Source: DSUN01 sp035527715 (GTDB lineage Bacteria > Planctomycetota > PUPC01 > DSUN01). Taken from it: 64,000 bases of DNA. Of the stretch, positions 9,310 through 18,453 are shown piece by piece. A program made the translations under genes and the position numbers. The notes under the pieces are model-generated. The model saw only the letters and a program-made list of their open reading frames with translations. It searched no databases and was not told the origin of the DNA. The stretch spans positions 1 through 64,000 of the forward strand of contig DATKZY010000008.1 of assembly GCA_035527715.1 (NCBI GenBank), given 5' to 3'. Positions within the stretch are counted from its first letter, which is position 1. The number at the start of each line of letters is the position of its first letter.

Positions 9310-11634
9310 TCAAGAACCCCTTTGAACGAGGTCGGTGACAGCAAACGGCACGAGTCTCGGGAGCCACGCTTTGTAGCGGGACAGGTCGAACGGCGGCGCG
9401 CCGAGGAGGTAGTGGTTGTGGCCCTTCTCGCCGTTCAGCTCCCACTCGATGAGGAACAGCCGCTGGTGGCCGCGGCTGACGGGGACGGCGCCGAGCGCTC
9501 GATTCTCGTTCGGGCCGGCCTCGGCCGCGCCGTCGAGGAGCACCGCGTCGGAGTCGGCATCGCGGATGGCGAAGCGGCCGCTCACGGCCTGGCGGCCGTC
9601 GTTGCCAAGGACGACGCGGCAGTGCCAGTTCTCGGGCTCGCCGACCATGATGCAGGCCGGCTGCTGCACCCGCTTGAGGTAGAGATAGGCGAGCTTGCGG
9701 CGGAAATAGTAGTCCACAATCGCGTCGGAGAACTGCGGCCAGCAGTCCATCACGTTCCACCAGAGCACGCCCGTCATCCGCCACTTCCTCAGCCGCACCA
9801 TCTCGACGAAGAACTTCTTGGCCTCGGCCTGGGAAATCTGCGAGGCGAGGACGAAGTCCTCCAGGTTCTTCGGCTCGACGCCGAACAGCTCGCGGATCTG
9901 CTTCGCCATCAGCTCGATGCGGTAGGCGTAGGGGCCGGGCTGGGGCCAGGTGTCGGCCGCGTGGATGCGCCACTCGTCGTTCCCCTGCCACGGCCAGAGC
10001 TTGTCGGGCGAGAGGAACTGCTTCAGGCTCTCGATGCTCGGGCAGCCGTGGTAGCCGATCTCGCTGATGAAGTGGGCGGTTGTCTCGGTGTAGTAGCGGC
10101 TCTTGTAGTAGTCGCGCGGCCCCCACAGGTGGTCCTCGGGCATCAGCGAATGGTCGCCCGAGGCGAAGACCTCGGGGGCCATGTAGGGCGAGCTGGGCAG
10201 ATACGGCCGCCACGGGTCGCAGCGGCGGACCACCTGCGGCAGCACCTCGCGCGTGATGCGGTTCGCGTTCGGGTCGAGCCGGCCCGACCAGAGGCTCGCC
10301 TCGTCGCACTCGTTGTCGCCCGCCCAGAGGGCGATGCAGGGGTGGTTGCGGAGCTTGCGGACCACGCTCTCCGCCTCCTCGCGCATCACCGCCAGGAACG
10401 CCTCGTCCTGCGGGTAGCGGGCGCAGGCCATGCAAAAGTCCTGCCACACCAGGATGCCGTGGGCGTCGCAGAAGTCGTAGAACGGTTGGTCCTCGTAGAC
10501 GCCCCCGCCCCAACAGCGGAGCATGTTGCAGCCCAGATCGTCGAAGAGCGCGAGAATCTTCGGCACCCGCTCGGCATCGCGGCTGTGGAAGGCGTCGGCC
10601 GGCACCCAGTTCGAGCCCTTCACCAGGATGGGCGTGCCGTTGACCTTGAAGAGGAACTCCCCTGGCCGCTCGCGCGTCGTGGTGTCAGTGCGGATGAGTT
10701 CGAGGGTGCGGAGGCCGACGCGGTCGGTCCGCTCGTCGAGCACCTTACCATCATGAACAAGCTGGCACGTGACCTCGTAGAGGTTCGGCTCGCCGTAGCC
10801 CTTGGGCCACCAGAGGCGGGGGCTCTCGATGGCGATCTCGGTCGCGCCGGCCGCGAAGCGGCAGGGGACGACGTGCTCGAACCGGCTCTCGCCGCACGAG
10901 CCAGTGAAGCGCAGCTCGCAGCCCCGCCAGTCCGTCTCTCCGGGCAGAAAGCGCAGGTGCCAGTGGACGGCCAGCAGGGCGCGACGCTCGTCGGCCTGGC
11001 GCGTGGAATAGTAGGGATCGCCCAGTGTGATCGGCCCGTGGAACTGGAGCTTCACTGAGCGCCAGATGCCGGCCGACACCGCCCGCGGCGCAATATCCCA
11101 TCCGTACATATGCGCGGCTTTGCGAACGCAGAGCGACTCGAAGTTGGCCGGCAACGCGTGAGTGTTGGGGTCGGGCGGCACTTGAGCCGCGGTGCGCACG
11201 GCCGGCTGGATACAGATCACCAGCTCATTGCGCTCGCCCGGCGGCCGAAGGGTCCCCGTTACGTCGAAGACCTTGGGGATGAGCATGTTTTCAATGTGGC
11301 CGAGCGTCTTGCCATTGAGGATGATGCCGGCAAAGCAGTCCACGCCCTCGAACTGCAGCACGGGGCGGTGTCCTGGTTCCGACTCCGGCGTGACGAACTC
11401 CCGCCGATACCACCATTCGTAGTGCTCGTATGCGGCGAGCCGCAGGATGTTCGCGCCCACGAACGGCTCGGCCAACCGCCCCGCCCGCACGAGGTCCAGC
11501 TCCACGTTCCCCGGCACCTGCGCCTCGATCGTGCAGTCCTTCAGGCGGTCCAGGTCGGCCCCGCCGTGGATGTCGTGGTCGCCTTCGGGGAAATACGTGA
11601 GCTGCCAGATGCCATCGAGCGAGAGGGTCTTCAC
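9310..11634 (-). CDS. Glycoside hydrolase family 2, beta-mannosidase-like
   Basis: A 774-residue protein with the GH2 order: N-terminal sugar-binding beta sandwich (WWYRREF, VDCFAGIILNGK), immunoglobulin-like domain, and TIM barrel from ~residue 290. The acid/base motif is WAGDNECDEA (GNNE in most beta-mannosidases) and the nucleophile motif is ISEIGYHG. FNMLRCWGGG-type blocks occur as GCNMLRCWGGGVYED. No signal peptide is visible, so it probably acts on imported oligosaccharides. GTG 11634 has AGGAGG upstream and its GTGA overlaps the stop codon of the BNR_4 gene by 4 bp, indicating translational coupling. Beta-mannosidase is the best guess; other beta-glycosidase activities are possible. 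Confidence 0.88.
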   Translation of the reverse strand: MKTLSLDGIWQLTYFPEGDHDIHGGADLDRLKDCTIEAQVPGNVELDLVRAGRLAEPFVGANILRLAAYEHYEWWYRREFVTPESEPGHRPVLQFEGVDCFAGIILNGKTLGHIENMLIPKVFDVTGTLRPPGERNELVICIQPAVRTAAQVPPDPNTHALPANFESLCVRKAAHMYGWDIAPRAVSAGIWRSVKLQFHGPITLGDPYYSTRQADERRALLAVHWHLRFLPGETDWRGCELRFTGSCGESRFEHVVPCRFAAGATEIAIESPRLWWPKGYGEPNLYEVTCQLVHDGKVLDERTDRVGLRTLELIRTDTTTRERPGEFLFKVNGTPILVKGSNWVPADAFHSRDAERVPKILALFDDLGCNMLRCWGGGVYEDQPFYDFCDAHGILVWQDFCMACARYPQDEAFLAVMREEAESVVRKLRNHPCIALWAGDNECDEASLWSGRLDPNANRITREVLPQVVRRCDPWRPYLPSSPYMAPEVFASGDHSLMPEDHLWGPRDYYKSRYYTETTAHFISEIGYHGCPSIESLKQFLSPDKLWPWQGNDEWRIHAADTWPQPGPYAYRIELMAKQIRELFGVEPKNLEDFVLASQISQAEAKKFFVEMVRLRKWRMTGVLWWNVMDCWPQFSDAIVDYYFRRKLAYLYLKRVQQPACIMVGEPENWHCRVVLGNDGRQAVSGRFAIRDADSDAVLLDGAAEAGPNENRALGAVPVSRGHQRLFLIEWELNGEKGHNHYLLGAPPFDLSRYKAWLPRLVPFAVTDLVQRGS

Positions 11635-12962
11635 TTCGCCTCCTCGCGGGTCAACTCGTAGAGGAGCAGGCGGCTGGGGGGCGGCGTCTGGTCGGCGGGC
11701 CGCGGGCGGTCGCGGTTGGCGCCAAGGGTCTCCCAGCGCAGCGCATACGTCGTGCCGCCGCTCTCGCAGGTGCGGACGTTGACGCGCATCCCTGGGAAAT
11801 CGGATTCGAGCTTGCGCACCTCGGGCGGCCACGGCGCGCTGCGCGGCGTCTCGCCCGTGGGCTGAAGCGTTTCGCCGTCGAGCAGCCGCGACCCCGAGCC
11901 GGCCTTGGGGTGGAAGAAGCTCTGGGCCAGCGACTTGCCGTCGCGCCAAGGCGTCGCGGCCGAGTAGCCGATCTCGGCGACGATGCAGCCGCCCCCCTGG
12001 AAGTACCAGCGGTAGTCCCACTTCGTGGTCTGATAGGTCTTCCAGCCCTCCTTCTCGCGCCGAGCGAGATAGAGCTGGGTGTGCCCGTTGGCGTCGAACT
12101 TGTGGTAGGCGATGAGCGGCCTGTCGCCGTGGTCGAAGCTGAGCTTCACGTTGTTGAGCATGCCGCCCCGCGCGGGCACGGGGTCCACGACCTCGGCGTT
12201 CTTGAGGGTCATCGGCAGCTCGATGGGGCGGCCGTCGCTCGTCTCCCACGTCTTCAGGTCGCGGCTGCGGGCGTACGAGAGGTCGTGGTTGGTCGAGCAG
12301 TCGGGCGTGTCGCGCCAGACCCAGGCGATGTGGAACACGCCGCGCCCGTCGGCCACGATGGGGGTCGGATACGCGTTCATCTTCGGCACGCCGGACAGCA
12401 GCGGCTTGTCGAGCCACCGCGCCCACGAGCGCGGCGTCTCGTCGTACGCGTTGAGGAAGCGGCGGCCGTTGCCGCTGCCGCCGTCGCGGTAGAGGAACAG
12501 GAGCCGGCCATCCGACGCGGTGAAGAATTGCGGGTAGGTGCACCGCCCCTCGTCCTGGCCCGTCATCCGGTGGACGGCTCGCAGCGACGCCACGTCGCCC
12601 GGCTTCTCCGTTCGCCAGTAGCGGAGCGAGCGGCAGTGCATGTTCGCCGCCACGTGCAGGCCGCCGTCGCGGTCGAAGCCGAAGGCGATCGAGTTATGGC
12701 TGTCCCAGCCCACCCGCTCGTCGGTCACCTGAAGCGTCCAGTCCTTCGCGTCGGGCTTGCGATGGCCGATGACCATGCGCCGCTCATGGTCGTAGAAGCC
12801 GATGTAGAGCCCGTCGGGGCGCGCCTCGAACGCAAAGCCCACGGGATGCCCCGCCCAGACCTTGCCGATCTCGGTGCACGACTTGACCACGAGCTTCGCC
12901 TCCTCCTCGCCCGCCGCGACGCCCCCGAGGGCCAGCCCAATGCACAGGATGCTCTTCAACAT
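11631..12962 (-). CDS. Secreted BNR_4 family protein, ulvan-lyase-like propeller
   Basis: 443 residues with a signal peptide (MLKSILCIGLALGGVAAG). The body matches the BNR_4 beta-propeller family, including the characteristic DSHNSIAFGFDRDGGLHVAANMH-like stretch (key residues D, H, N, then N-M-H about 20 residues later), YPQF with LYRDGG, and repeated strand motifs. Polysaccharide lyases of families 24 and 25, which cut ulvan, belong to this superfamily, and many planctomycete members are uncharacterised. ATG 12962 has AGGAGG 5 bp upstream. It is the first gene of the operon and is coupled to GH2. A lyase or sugar-binding role is inferred, not shown. Confidence 0.78.
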   Translation of the reverse strand: MLKSILCIGLALGGVAAGEEEAKLVVKSCTEIGKVWAGHPVGFAFEARPDGLYIGFYDHERRMVIGHRKPDAKDWTLQVTDERVGWDSHNSIAFGFDRDGGLHVAANMHCRSLRYWRTEKPGDVASLRAVHRMTGQDEGRCTYPQFFTASDGRLLFLYRDGGSGNGRRFLNAYDETPRSWARWLDKPLLSGVPKMNAYPTPIVADGRGVFHIAWVWRDTPDCSTNHDLSYARSRDLKTWETSDGRPIELPMTLKNAEVVDPVPARGGMLNNVKLSFDHGDRPLIAYHKFDANGHTQLYLARREKEGWKTYQTTKWDYRWYFQGGGCIVAEIGYSAATPWRDGKSLAQSFFHPKAGSGSRLLDGETLQPTGETPRSAPWPPEVRKLESDFPGMRVNVRTCESGGTTYALRWETLGANRDRPRPADQTPPPSRLLLYELTREEAK

Positions 12963-12981
12963 GGGAACCTCCTTGCCCCGC

Positions 12982-13011
12982 ATTCTACGCTACCGGCAAG
13001 GGCGCGATCAA
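12982..13011 (-). promoter_or_regulatory. Predicted promoter of the BNR_4-GH2-CE2 operon
   Basis: On the minus strand TTGATC (13006-13011), 18 bp, TAGAAT (12982-12987); expected start near 12975, a very short leader before ATG 12962. Confidence 0.45.
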
Positions 13012-13049
13012 GCCGGCACCTGTCCGGCAGGCGCTGGAGAGCCGACAGG

Positions 13050-13155
13050 CTACAGGCTGCCAATCCCCCCGCCCCTGGGTTTGGCAACCTGTAGTTTCTA
13101 CAAGCCATTGCCGCACAGGCACTTAGGGCAAGGGCTCGCCGCTACAGGTTGCCAA
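13050..13155. repeat. Three-armed stem-loop repeat, copy 1
   Basis: Arm A (13050-13063, CTACAGGCTGCCAA) pairs with arm B (13081-13094, TTGGCAACCTGTAG) across a 17-nt C-rich loop with one mismatch. Arm B also pairs perfectly with arm C (13142-13155), giving two mutually exclusive hairpins. A second copy with the same A-loop-B spacing lies at 30166-30295. It fills most of the gap between the divergent BNR_4 and toroid genes. Confidence 0.75.
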
Positions 13156-13204
13156 CTCCCTCCTTCCGCCTGCCAGGAGATCGCGCGCGCCTATCAAGCA
13201 GGGC

Positions 13205-13233
13205 TTGACGCCGCCGCCGCGCCGGCCTACACT
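13205..13233 (+). promoter_or_regulatory. Predicted sigma70-type promoter of the 13255 gene
   Basis: TTGACG (13205-13210), 17 bp, TACACT (13228-13233); start near 13240, just before the AGGAGG and ATG 13255. Confidence 0.6.
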
Positions 13234-13254
13234 CGCCGGGCAGAGGAGGAACCC

Positions 13255-16200
13255 ATGCACGCCTTCTTCCTTGCCGCCTTGATCGTGAGCGGCCCCTGGG
13301 CTGCCGCGCCCAACCCCTGCACCAACGGCTCCTTCGAGGAGCTTGCCCCCAACGGCTTCCCCCTCGACTGGGAGCGGGTCGGCCAGACGGTCGAGGCCGT
13401 CTCCGACGCCCACACCGGCCAGCGCGCGCTGCGGCTGCTGCGCAGAGAAGACCCCCTAAAGGGCGAACTACGAACCTCCGAGACCGGGCTCAACCGCACC
13501 TGGAAGGCCCACAGCGGCGAACGCGGCGCGATGGTCGCCTGCCTCAAGGGCGGCATCGAGTTCTGGTACAAAGCCCTCTCCGCCGCCGACGGCACCCGGC
13601 TCACCGTCCAGGCCATCCCGATGACCGCCGAGCCTATCGAGGGCACCGATTCGCCCCGCGCCATCTTCGACGTGCCCAAGGAGCACATCGCTGACGGCCA
13701 GTGGCACCAGGGCCGCCTCAAGTACGACTTCACCGGCGACCCCAAGGCCAAATGGGTCCACTTCGGCGGCCGCATCCTCGGCCGCGCTGGCGGTTTTCTG
13801 CTCGACGACTTCGCCTACGTCGAGAAGGTTGGCCCCATCCTCCGCATCAGCCGCCTCCGACTCGACGAGGACCCCAAGCGCCCTGGCGCGCGCTGCACCA
13901 TCTCGGCCCTCATCGAAAACGTCGGCGACGCCCCCGCCCCCGACGTCCACGCCACCCTCACCGCCCCACCCGAACTCCGATCAAGTCCGGCGGAATTCAG
14001 CTTGGGCGACCTTGCGCCCGACGCGACGCCACAGGTGATCTGGAATCTCGATGGGACGCGGACGAGCGCCATCGTCCTGGCGCTCAAGGCGGCCTCCAGG
14101 GGCCAGGAAGCAGTTGACTCCATCGCCATCGCGCCTCGTCTGGCCATAGAGAGCTATGGGCCGCGCGAACCGGTCGTTGGGTCCTTCGAGCCCTTCAGGA
14201 TGGAATGCGTCGTGCGCAACGTGGGAAACGCCGTGGCTATCGGGCCGAAGGCAACGTTCGAGTTCCCGCCCGTCCGTGTGCGCGGAACGCGTCGGATTCC
14301 TGGGCACCCGGAAGGGCATTCCGAGGAATACGAGGAGGATGCCATTCTCGTGCAGCCGGCGGTCGCTTCGGGCGCGTGCAAGGGCCTCATGCCGGGAGAG
14401 GCCGTAACGCTCCGCGCCGCGTTTCGCGCCGGCATCCCGGGCCCGGTGTCGGGCTCGATCCGCGTTGGCGCAGCGAACATCCGAGGCGATCTCACGGCCG
14501 AAGTCGAGGTGGTCGTGGCCCAGCTCGCCAAGCTGCCGCGTCCATCTGGGTGCCTGAGATCGCTAGCGACGGATGACTATGCTCTGGTCGAGAACAGCCA
14601 CGTGCGCCTTGCGTTCCACAGAACCCCAGGCGCTCACGGGCTGGCCGAGCTGTGGCTCAGGGGCCGCGGAGGCTGGCGACGATCCGCCTGGCTCTTGCGT
14701 CTCGGTGAACTCGTGGAGCAACAGTTGTGGAACAGCATAAGCCCGTGGGATGTGCCCAGGGTGGAACTCGGCAAGCGGGCGACCTTGCGGTTCGACTGGG
14801 GCTCTGAGGACCCGAGGGTTCAGCACCGGGCTCCCCTGGAGTTCTCACTTGGGGAACAAGACAAGTCCGTTCTCGTGGACTATGGGTTCACCTCTGCTGT
14901 ACCCCTTGGCCTGTTGGCCCTGAAGGGCCCGGGACTCCAGGCTATGGACCGAGAAGAGGCCGTCTTCCCTGGTGTGGAATGGCTCGTTGACGATGAGCTC
15001 TCATCGAGCGCGCTCGACGTCGCCGAGAACCACCCTGACCGACGCCGCTTCGTCGTGCACCCCAACATGGTCACCATCCCTGCCGTGGGCATCCACGGGC
15101 GCAATGGCACCGTCGGCCTGATCTGGGACGTGCATCAGAAGTGGGACGGCGTGCGCGACCGTCCGTCGGTCGGGTTCGCGTCGCCCGACCGGATCCACAA
15201 CAAACGCACACACTTGGTCCAGCTCTTCATGCCGAGCGTGCCGGACTTCGTCGAGCCAAACGCCTGGGAAGCATCGAAGCCGTATGCCCTGAGGCCAAAC
15301 CAGCCGCTTCGCCTCCGTTGCCTCATCTTCGCCGATGGCGAGGCGAAGGATGCGCTCGCGGCGGTGGATGAGTGGATTCGCCTCTATGGCCTGCCAGAGC
15401 CGCAGCCGCTGCCGCACGGGTCATACGAGAGGGAAATCGAGTTCTCGATGCAGGGGTATCTGGAGTCGCTGTGGGTGCCGGAGACGCAAGAGTGGTGGAC
15501 GAGCAAGGGCGGCGGGCGGATCATGTCGAAGAAGGGCAGGCCGCACAATTTCGTGGCCGACCTGTTGCTCGGCTCGCTCGTCAGCCCCGACGAGGCCGTG
15601 CGGAAGCAGTGTCGCGAGCGGGCGGAGGAAATGGCCGCGCTCCTCAAGTGCGAGCCGCGGCTCGACGCGATGCGGTTCCCGGGGCGGTTCGACCTCGCCA
15701 TCGCCAATCCCGCCCGCGCCGCCGGCCTCCTCGCCACGATGGGCGACGACGGGGCCTGGCGCTTCGATGCCGACCAGGAAGGCCGTGGCCCCTTCGTGGG
15801 CAAGGACTACCACGAGCTCGGCCCCGACAACGCGGTCGAGGTCGGCACCTGTGCGCGGAAAGCCTTCGAGGTGCTCCGCTACGCCCGCATCGCGGGCGAC
15901 GCCGAGGCATTCGAGCGGATGCAGAAGACGCTCCGCCTGATGGAAACCTTCCGCGTGCCCCGCGCGGCGCAGGTGTGGGAGGTGCCCGTCCACACGCCCG
16001 ACCTGCTGGCCGCCGCCGACGCGGTGGACGCCTATCTCGAAGCCTATCGCTTCAGCGGCGACGAGCGCTGGCTCCGCGACGCCGTCACCTGGGCGCGGCG
16101 CGGAATCCCGTTCATCTACCTGTGGAACCCGCCCGACAAGCCGTGGCTCCTGGGCGCCAGCATCCCCGTCTACGGCGCGACCTGGTTCACCGGCTCGTGG

Positions 16201-17376
16201 TTCGGCCGGCCCGTCCAATGGAATGGGCTTCGCTACGCGACCGCCATTCTGAAACTCGCGGAGCACGACCAGAGCAAGGACTGGCGCCGCCTCGCCGAGC
16301 TGATCATCCGCAGCGCCATCCTCCAGCAGGACCCCGACGGCGAGAACGTCGCCCTCTGGCCCGACAACATCAGCGCGATTGACGGCAAGAAGTGTCCCTG
16401 GGTCTTCGCCCCGCGCCAGGTCATCCAGAATATCCTGCTGCTCAACGGCCGCGACGAGGAGCCGCAGACGACGATTCTCCGCCGCAAGCCGTTTCTGGCC
16501 GCCGAGCGCCGCATCCACATCTCCGCCACGGCAAGGGTCAGCGACGCCGCATGGAATGGCGATCTTCTTACCTTCACGGTCGCCTATCCACAAGGCGAAG
16601 AAGGCACCATCCTCGTCGCCAACGTGGCGAAGCCGACCGCCGTCACCCTCGACGGCAAGCGGCTGGCCGAGCGCTCCGAGGTCGAGAAGGGGGCCGAGCC
16701 AGCCTGGCGTTACGACGATGCCCTCGCCTATCTCTGCGTGCGCATCGCCTCGCCCGCCACCGCCTCCACCCCTGTCATCCTGAGCGAAGCGAAGGATCTT
16801 TCAAGGGAGGCGGCTGACACCACTAGGGTGGCCGCAGCTACCGGCGCCGGCTCCCCTGAAAGGTTCTTCGCTCCGCTGCGCTCCGCTCAGAATGACAGTG
16901 TGATGGTCCGCATCGAGGGCGCGCGCCACCGCCGGGTGGACCGGTTGCCCACGCTGGCCGAGCGCCTGGACTTCGCCTTTGACCGCTCGGCCGAGGGCTG
17001 GATGGCCGCACACGACATCGCCGACCTCGCGGTCCGCGGCGGAGCCCTCTGCGGCCGGGCCACGGCCCCCGACCCCTACATCGTCCGCAGCCTCGTCCGC
17101 GTCAAGGGCGACGACTGCCCGGTCCTCCTCATCCGCCTGCGGAGCACGGCCGGCCCCGCCGCGCAGTGCTTCTGGACCACCGAGGCATCGCCCGCCTTCG
17201 ACGAGGCCAAGTCGCTCCGCTTCCAGGTCGAGCCCGATGGCGAGTGGCGCGACTACCGCCTCGAGGTCGGCAAGCACCCCCAATGGGCGGGGCAGACCAT
17301 CACCGCCATGCGCCTCGACCCCGGCGACGCGCCCGGAGAATTCGCCGTGGACCTCATCCGCGGCGGCATCAACTGA
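13255..17376 (+). CDS. Large secreted protein with CARDB-like and predicted alpha/alpha-toroid domains
   Basis: 1373 residues, signal peptide MHAFFLAALIVSGPWAAA. A jelly-roll-like sugar-binding module follows (to ~180), then a CARDB-type beta sandwich (~185-280), further beta domains, and at ~800-1160 a helical region (FRVPRAAQVWEVPVHTPDLL, FIYLW, IPVYGATW, PVQWNG) that is paralogous to the protein at 18454-21027. It resembles alpha/alpha-toroid polysaccharide lyases or hydrolases, but no family was identified. Residues ~1173-1214 are encoded by an in-frame dispersed repeat. The C-terminal ~150 residues are a beta module that the paralogue carries at its N-terminus. ATG 13255 has AGGAGG upstream. 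Its end overlaps the convergent small gene by 8 bp. Probably acts on an extracellular polysaccharide. Confidence 0.75.
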   Translation: MHAFFLAALIVSGPWAAAPNPCTNGSFEELAPNGFPLDWERVGQTVEAVSDAHTGQRALRLLRREDPLKGELRTSETGLNRTWKAHSGERGAMVACLKGGIEFWYKALSAADGTRLTVQAIPMTAEPIEGTDSPRAIFDVPKEHIADGQWHQGRLKYDFTGDPKAKWVHFGGRILGRAGGFLLDDFAYVEKVGPILRISRLRLDEDPKRPGARCTISALIENVGDAPAPDVHATLTAPPELRSSPAEFSLGDLAPDATPQVIWNLDGTRTSAIVLALKAASRGQEAVDSIAIAPRLAIESYGPREPVVGSFEPFRMECVVRNVGNAVAIGPKATFEFPPVRVRGTRRIPGHPEGHSEEYEEDAILVQPAVASGACKGLMPGEAVTLRAAFRAGIPGPVSGSIRVGAANIRGDLTAEVEVVVAQLAKLPRPSGCLRSLATDDYALVENSHVRLAFHRTPGAHGLAELWLRGRGGWRRSAWLLRLGELVEQQLWNSISPWDVPRVELGKRATLRFDWGSEDPRVQHRAPLEFSLGEQDKSVLVDYGFTSAVPLGLLALKGPGLQAMDREEAVFPGVEWLVDDELSSSALDVAENHPDRRRFVVHPNMVTIPAVGIHGRNGTVGLIWDVHQKWDGVRDRPSVGFASPDRIHNKRTHLVQLFMPSVPDFVEPNAWEASKPYALRPNQPLRLRCLIFADGEAKDALAAVDEWIRLYGLPEPQPLPHGSYEREIEFSMQGYLESLWVPETQEWWTSKGGGRIMSKKGRPHNFVADLLLGSLVSPDEAVRKQCRERAEEMAALLKCEPRLDAMRFPGRFDLAIANPARAAGLLATMGDDGAWRFDADQEGRGPFVGKDYHELGPDNAVEVGTCARKAFEVLRYARIAGDAEAFERMQKTLRLMETFRVPRAAQVWEVPVHTPDLLAAADAVDAYLEAYRFSGDERWLRDAVTWARRGIPFIYLWNPPDKPWLLGASIPVYGATWFTGSWFGRPVQWNGLRYATAILKLAEHDQSKDWRRLAELIIRSAILQQDPDGENVALWPDNISAIDGKKCPWVFAPRQVIQNILLLNGRDEEPQTTILRRKPFLAAERRIHISATARVSDAAWNGDLLTFTVAYPQGEEGTILVANVAKPTAVTLDGKRLAERSEVEKGAEPAWRYDDALAYLCVRIASPATASTPVILSEAKDLSREAADTTRVAAATGAGSPERFFAPLRSAQNDSVMVRIEGARHRRVDRLPTLAERLDFAFDRSAEGWMAAHDIADLAVRGGALCGRATAPDPYIVRSLVRVKGDDCPVLLIRLRSTAGPAAQCFWTTEASPAFDEAKSLRFQVEPDGEWRDYRLEVGKHPQWAGQTITAMRLDPGDAPGEFAVDLIRGGIN
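16772..16898. repeat. 127-bp inverted-repeat element inserted in frame
   Basis: The ends are imperfect inverted repeats: TGTCATCCTGAGCGAAG near 16773 and its counterpart CGCTCAGAATGACA at 16884-16897, each extending about 35 bp inwards. It interrupts the C-terminal part of the toroid gene without breaking the frame. A related, longer copy is at 55575-55728. Confidence 0.75.
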
Positions 17377-17635
17377 GGTTGGGGTCTACTAGACGTTGGG
17401 AGGGTTGCTCCTGCCAGAGGCCGGCGTCTACTCGGCGAATCTCAGCCGCCCCCTTCCGGATCAGCTCTGCCTCGTCATGGCTCAGGGTGTCGGCCAGTTG
17501 CAGGATCGCGCGCGGCGACCCCCTGCGCACGCGCGACTCGAGCGCCAACGCCACTTCCACGCGGCTGCCTTGGGGGAACGGAAGCGGCTCGTCCACCTCG
17601 ATCGTGTTCCCCTTCACAGTGCCTCTGTAGCTCAT
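17369..17635 (-). CDS. Small DUF104/AF2212-antitoxin-like protein
   Basis: 88 residues. The N-terminus (MSYRGTVKGNTIEVDEPLPF, then QGSRVEVAL) follows the pattern of the small beta-stranded DUF104 / AF2212-like proteins annotated as antitoxins. The C-terminal half is helical and acidic (HDEAELIRKGAAEIRR). No toxin gene is adjacent. ATG 17635 has a GGAGAGGG element upstream. Its stop codon overlaps the convergent toroid gene by 8 bp. A related protein is encoded at 59748-59963. Confidence 0.55.
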   Translation of the reverse strand: MSYRGTVKGNTIEVDEPLPFPQGSRVEVALALESRVRRGSPRAILQLADTLSHDEAELIRKGAAEIRRVDAGLWQEQPSQRLVDPNLS

Positions 17636-17746
17636 GGTTGCGAGCCCTCTCCATCAAGCCTTGCCGTTTGCCGCGCCACCACCATTCCCCTACCTCACAC
17701 GGCATTCTACGCCCTTGATGCCGCTTCGTCAACCCAGAAGCTGCAC

Positions 17747-17775
17747 TTGATCGCTGGCTGTGGCGCGCCTACACT
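17747..17775 (+). promoter_or_regulatory. Predicted sigma70-type promoter of the DUF2284 gene
   Basis: TTGATC (17747-17752), 17 bp, TACACT (17770-17775); start near 17782, then GGAGG before ATG 17818. Confidence 0.55.
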
Positions 17776-17817
17776 GGCGCCTGCGAGCCATCCCTGCCAC
17801 TTTCGGAGGCGGCCTCG

Positions 17818-18366
17818 ATGCGGAAACGGCGGACGTGTGTGGCCGACACCCTCTCTTCACCACGAACCCCTGCCCGGGCCTTCCTCCCCCGCGCGGTCGA
17901 GCTGGGGGCGAAGGAGGCGAAGCTCGTGCCCACGGGCCAGGTCTTCACCGCCGAGTGGGTGCGGCTGAAGTGCCAGTACGGCTGCGGGGCGTATGCCTCG
18001 AGCCGCAACTGCCCGCCCTACTCGCCGACGCCGGAGCGCACGCGGAAGATCCTCGATGAGTTCACCACCGCCATCCTCGTCCACGGCGACCGCACGGCGG
18101 ACATCCGCAAGATCGTCGTGGCCCTCGAGCGCGAGGTCTTCCTGGCCGGCTATTACAAGGCGTTCGCCTACGCTTGCGGACCGTGCCATTTGTGCAAGGA
18201 GTGCGACCTCGAGGGCGCCTGCCGCCACGAGGACGACGCTCGCCCCGCCATGGAGGCCTGCGGCATCGACGTCTTCGCCACCGCCCGCGCCGCCGGCTTC
18301 CCCATCGCCGTCGTCTCCTCCCGCGACTGCGAGCAGAATTACTATGGACTGGTGCTGGTGGAGTGA
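17818..18366 (+). CDS. DUF2284 cysteine-rich predicted metal-binding protein
   Basis: 182 residues. The core from ~residue 25 matches DUF2284: AKLVPTGQVFTAEWVRLKC, then QYGCGAYASSRNCPPYSP and later CGPCHLCKECDLEG..C, with C-terminal SRDCEQNYYGLVLVE. The many conserved Cys residues suggest an iron-sulfur cluster or other metal site; the biochemical role is unknown. ATG 17818 follows GGAGG at 8 bp. The first ~24 residues are not typical of the family, so a later start is possible. It faces the 18454-21027 gene with a terminator between them. Confidence 0.85.
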   Translation: MRKRRTCVADTLSSPRTPARAFLPRAVELGAKEAKLVPTGQVFTAEWVRLKCQYGCGAYASSRNCPPYSPTPERTRKILDEFTTAILVHGDRTADIRKIVVALEREVFLAGYYKAFAYACGPCHLCKECDLEGACRHEDDARPAMEACGIDVFATARAAGFPIAVVSSRDCEQNYYGLVLVE

Positions 18367-18383
18367 GAGATGACTGCGGGGGA

Positions 18384-18413
18384 GGAAGCCCTTTTCAGCG
18401 AAAAGGGGCTTCC
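18384..18413. terminator. Strong hairpin between convergent genes
   Basis: GGAAGCCCTTTTC and AAAAGGGGCTTCC form a stem with one bulged base and a 4-nt loop. On the minus strand it carries an A/T-rich stem top. It separates the DUF2284 gene from the toroid gene and can act in both directions. Confidence 0.65.
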
Positions 18414-18453
18414 CCCCCCCGCACCCCCTCCTCCCGAAAAGCTCTTACCCCTC

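Noticed and set aside
15372..16382. 336-codon plus frame inside the toroid gene
   Set aside because: Arg-rich out-of-frame reading of the real gene.
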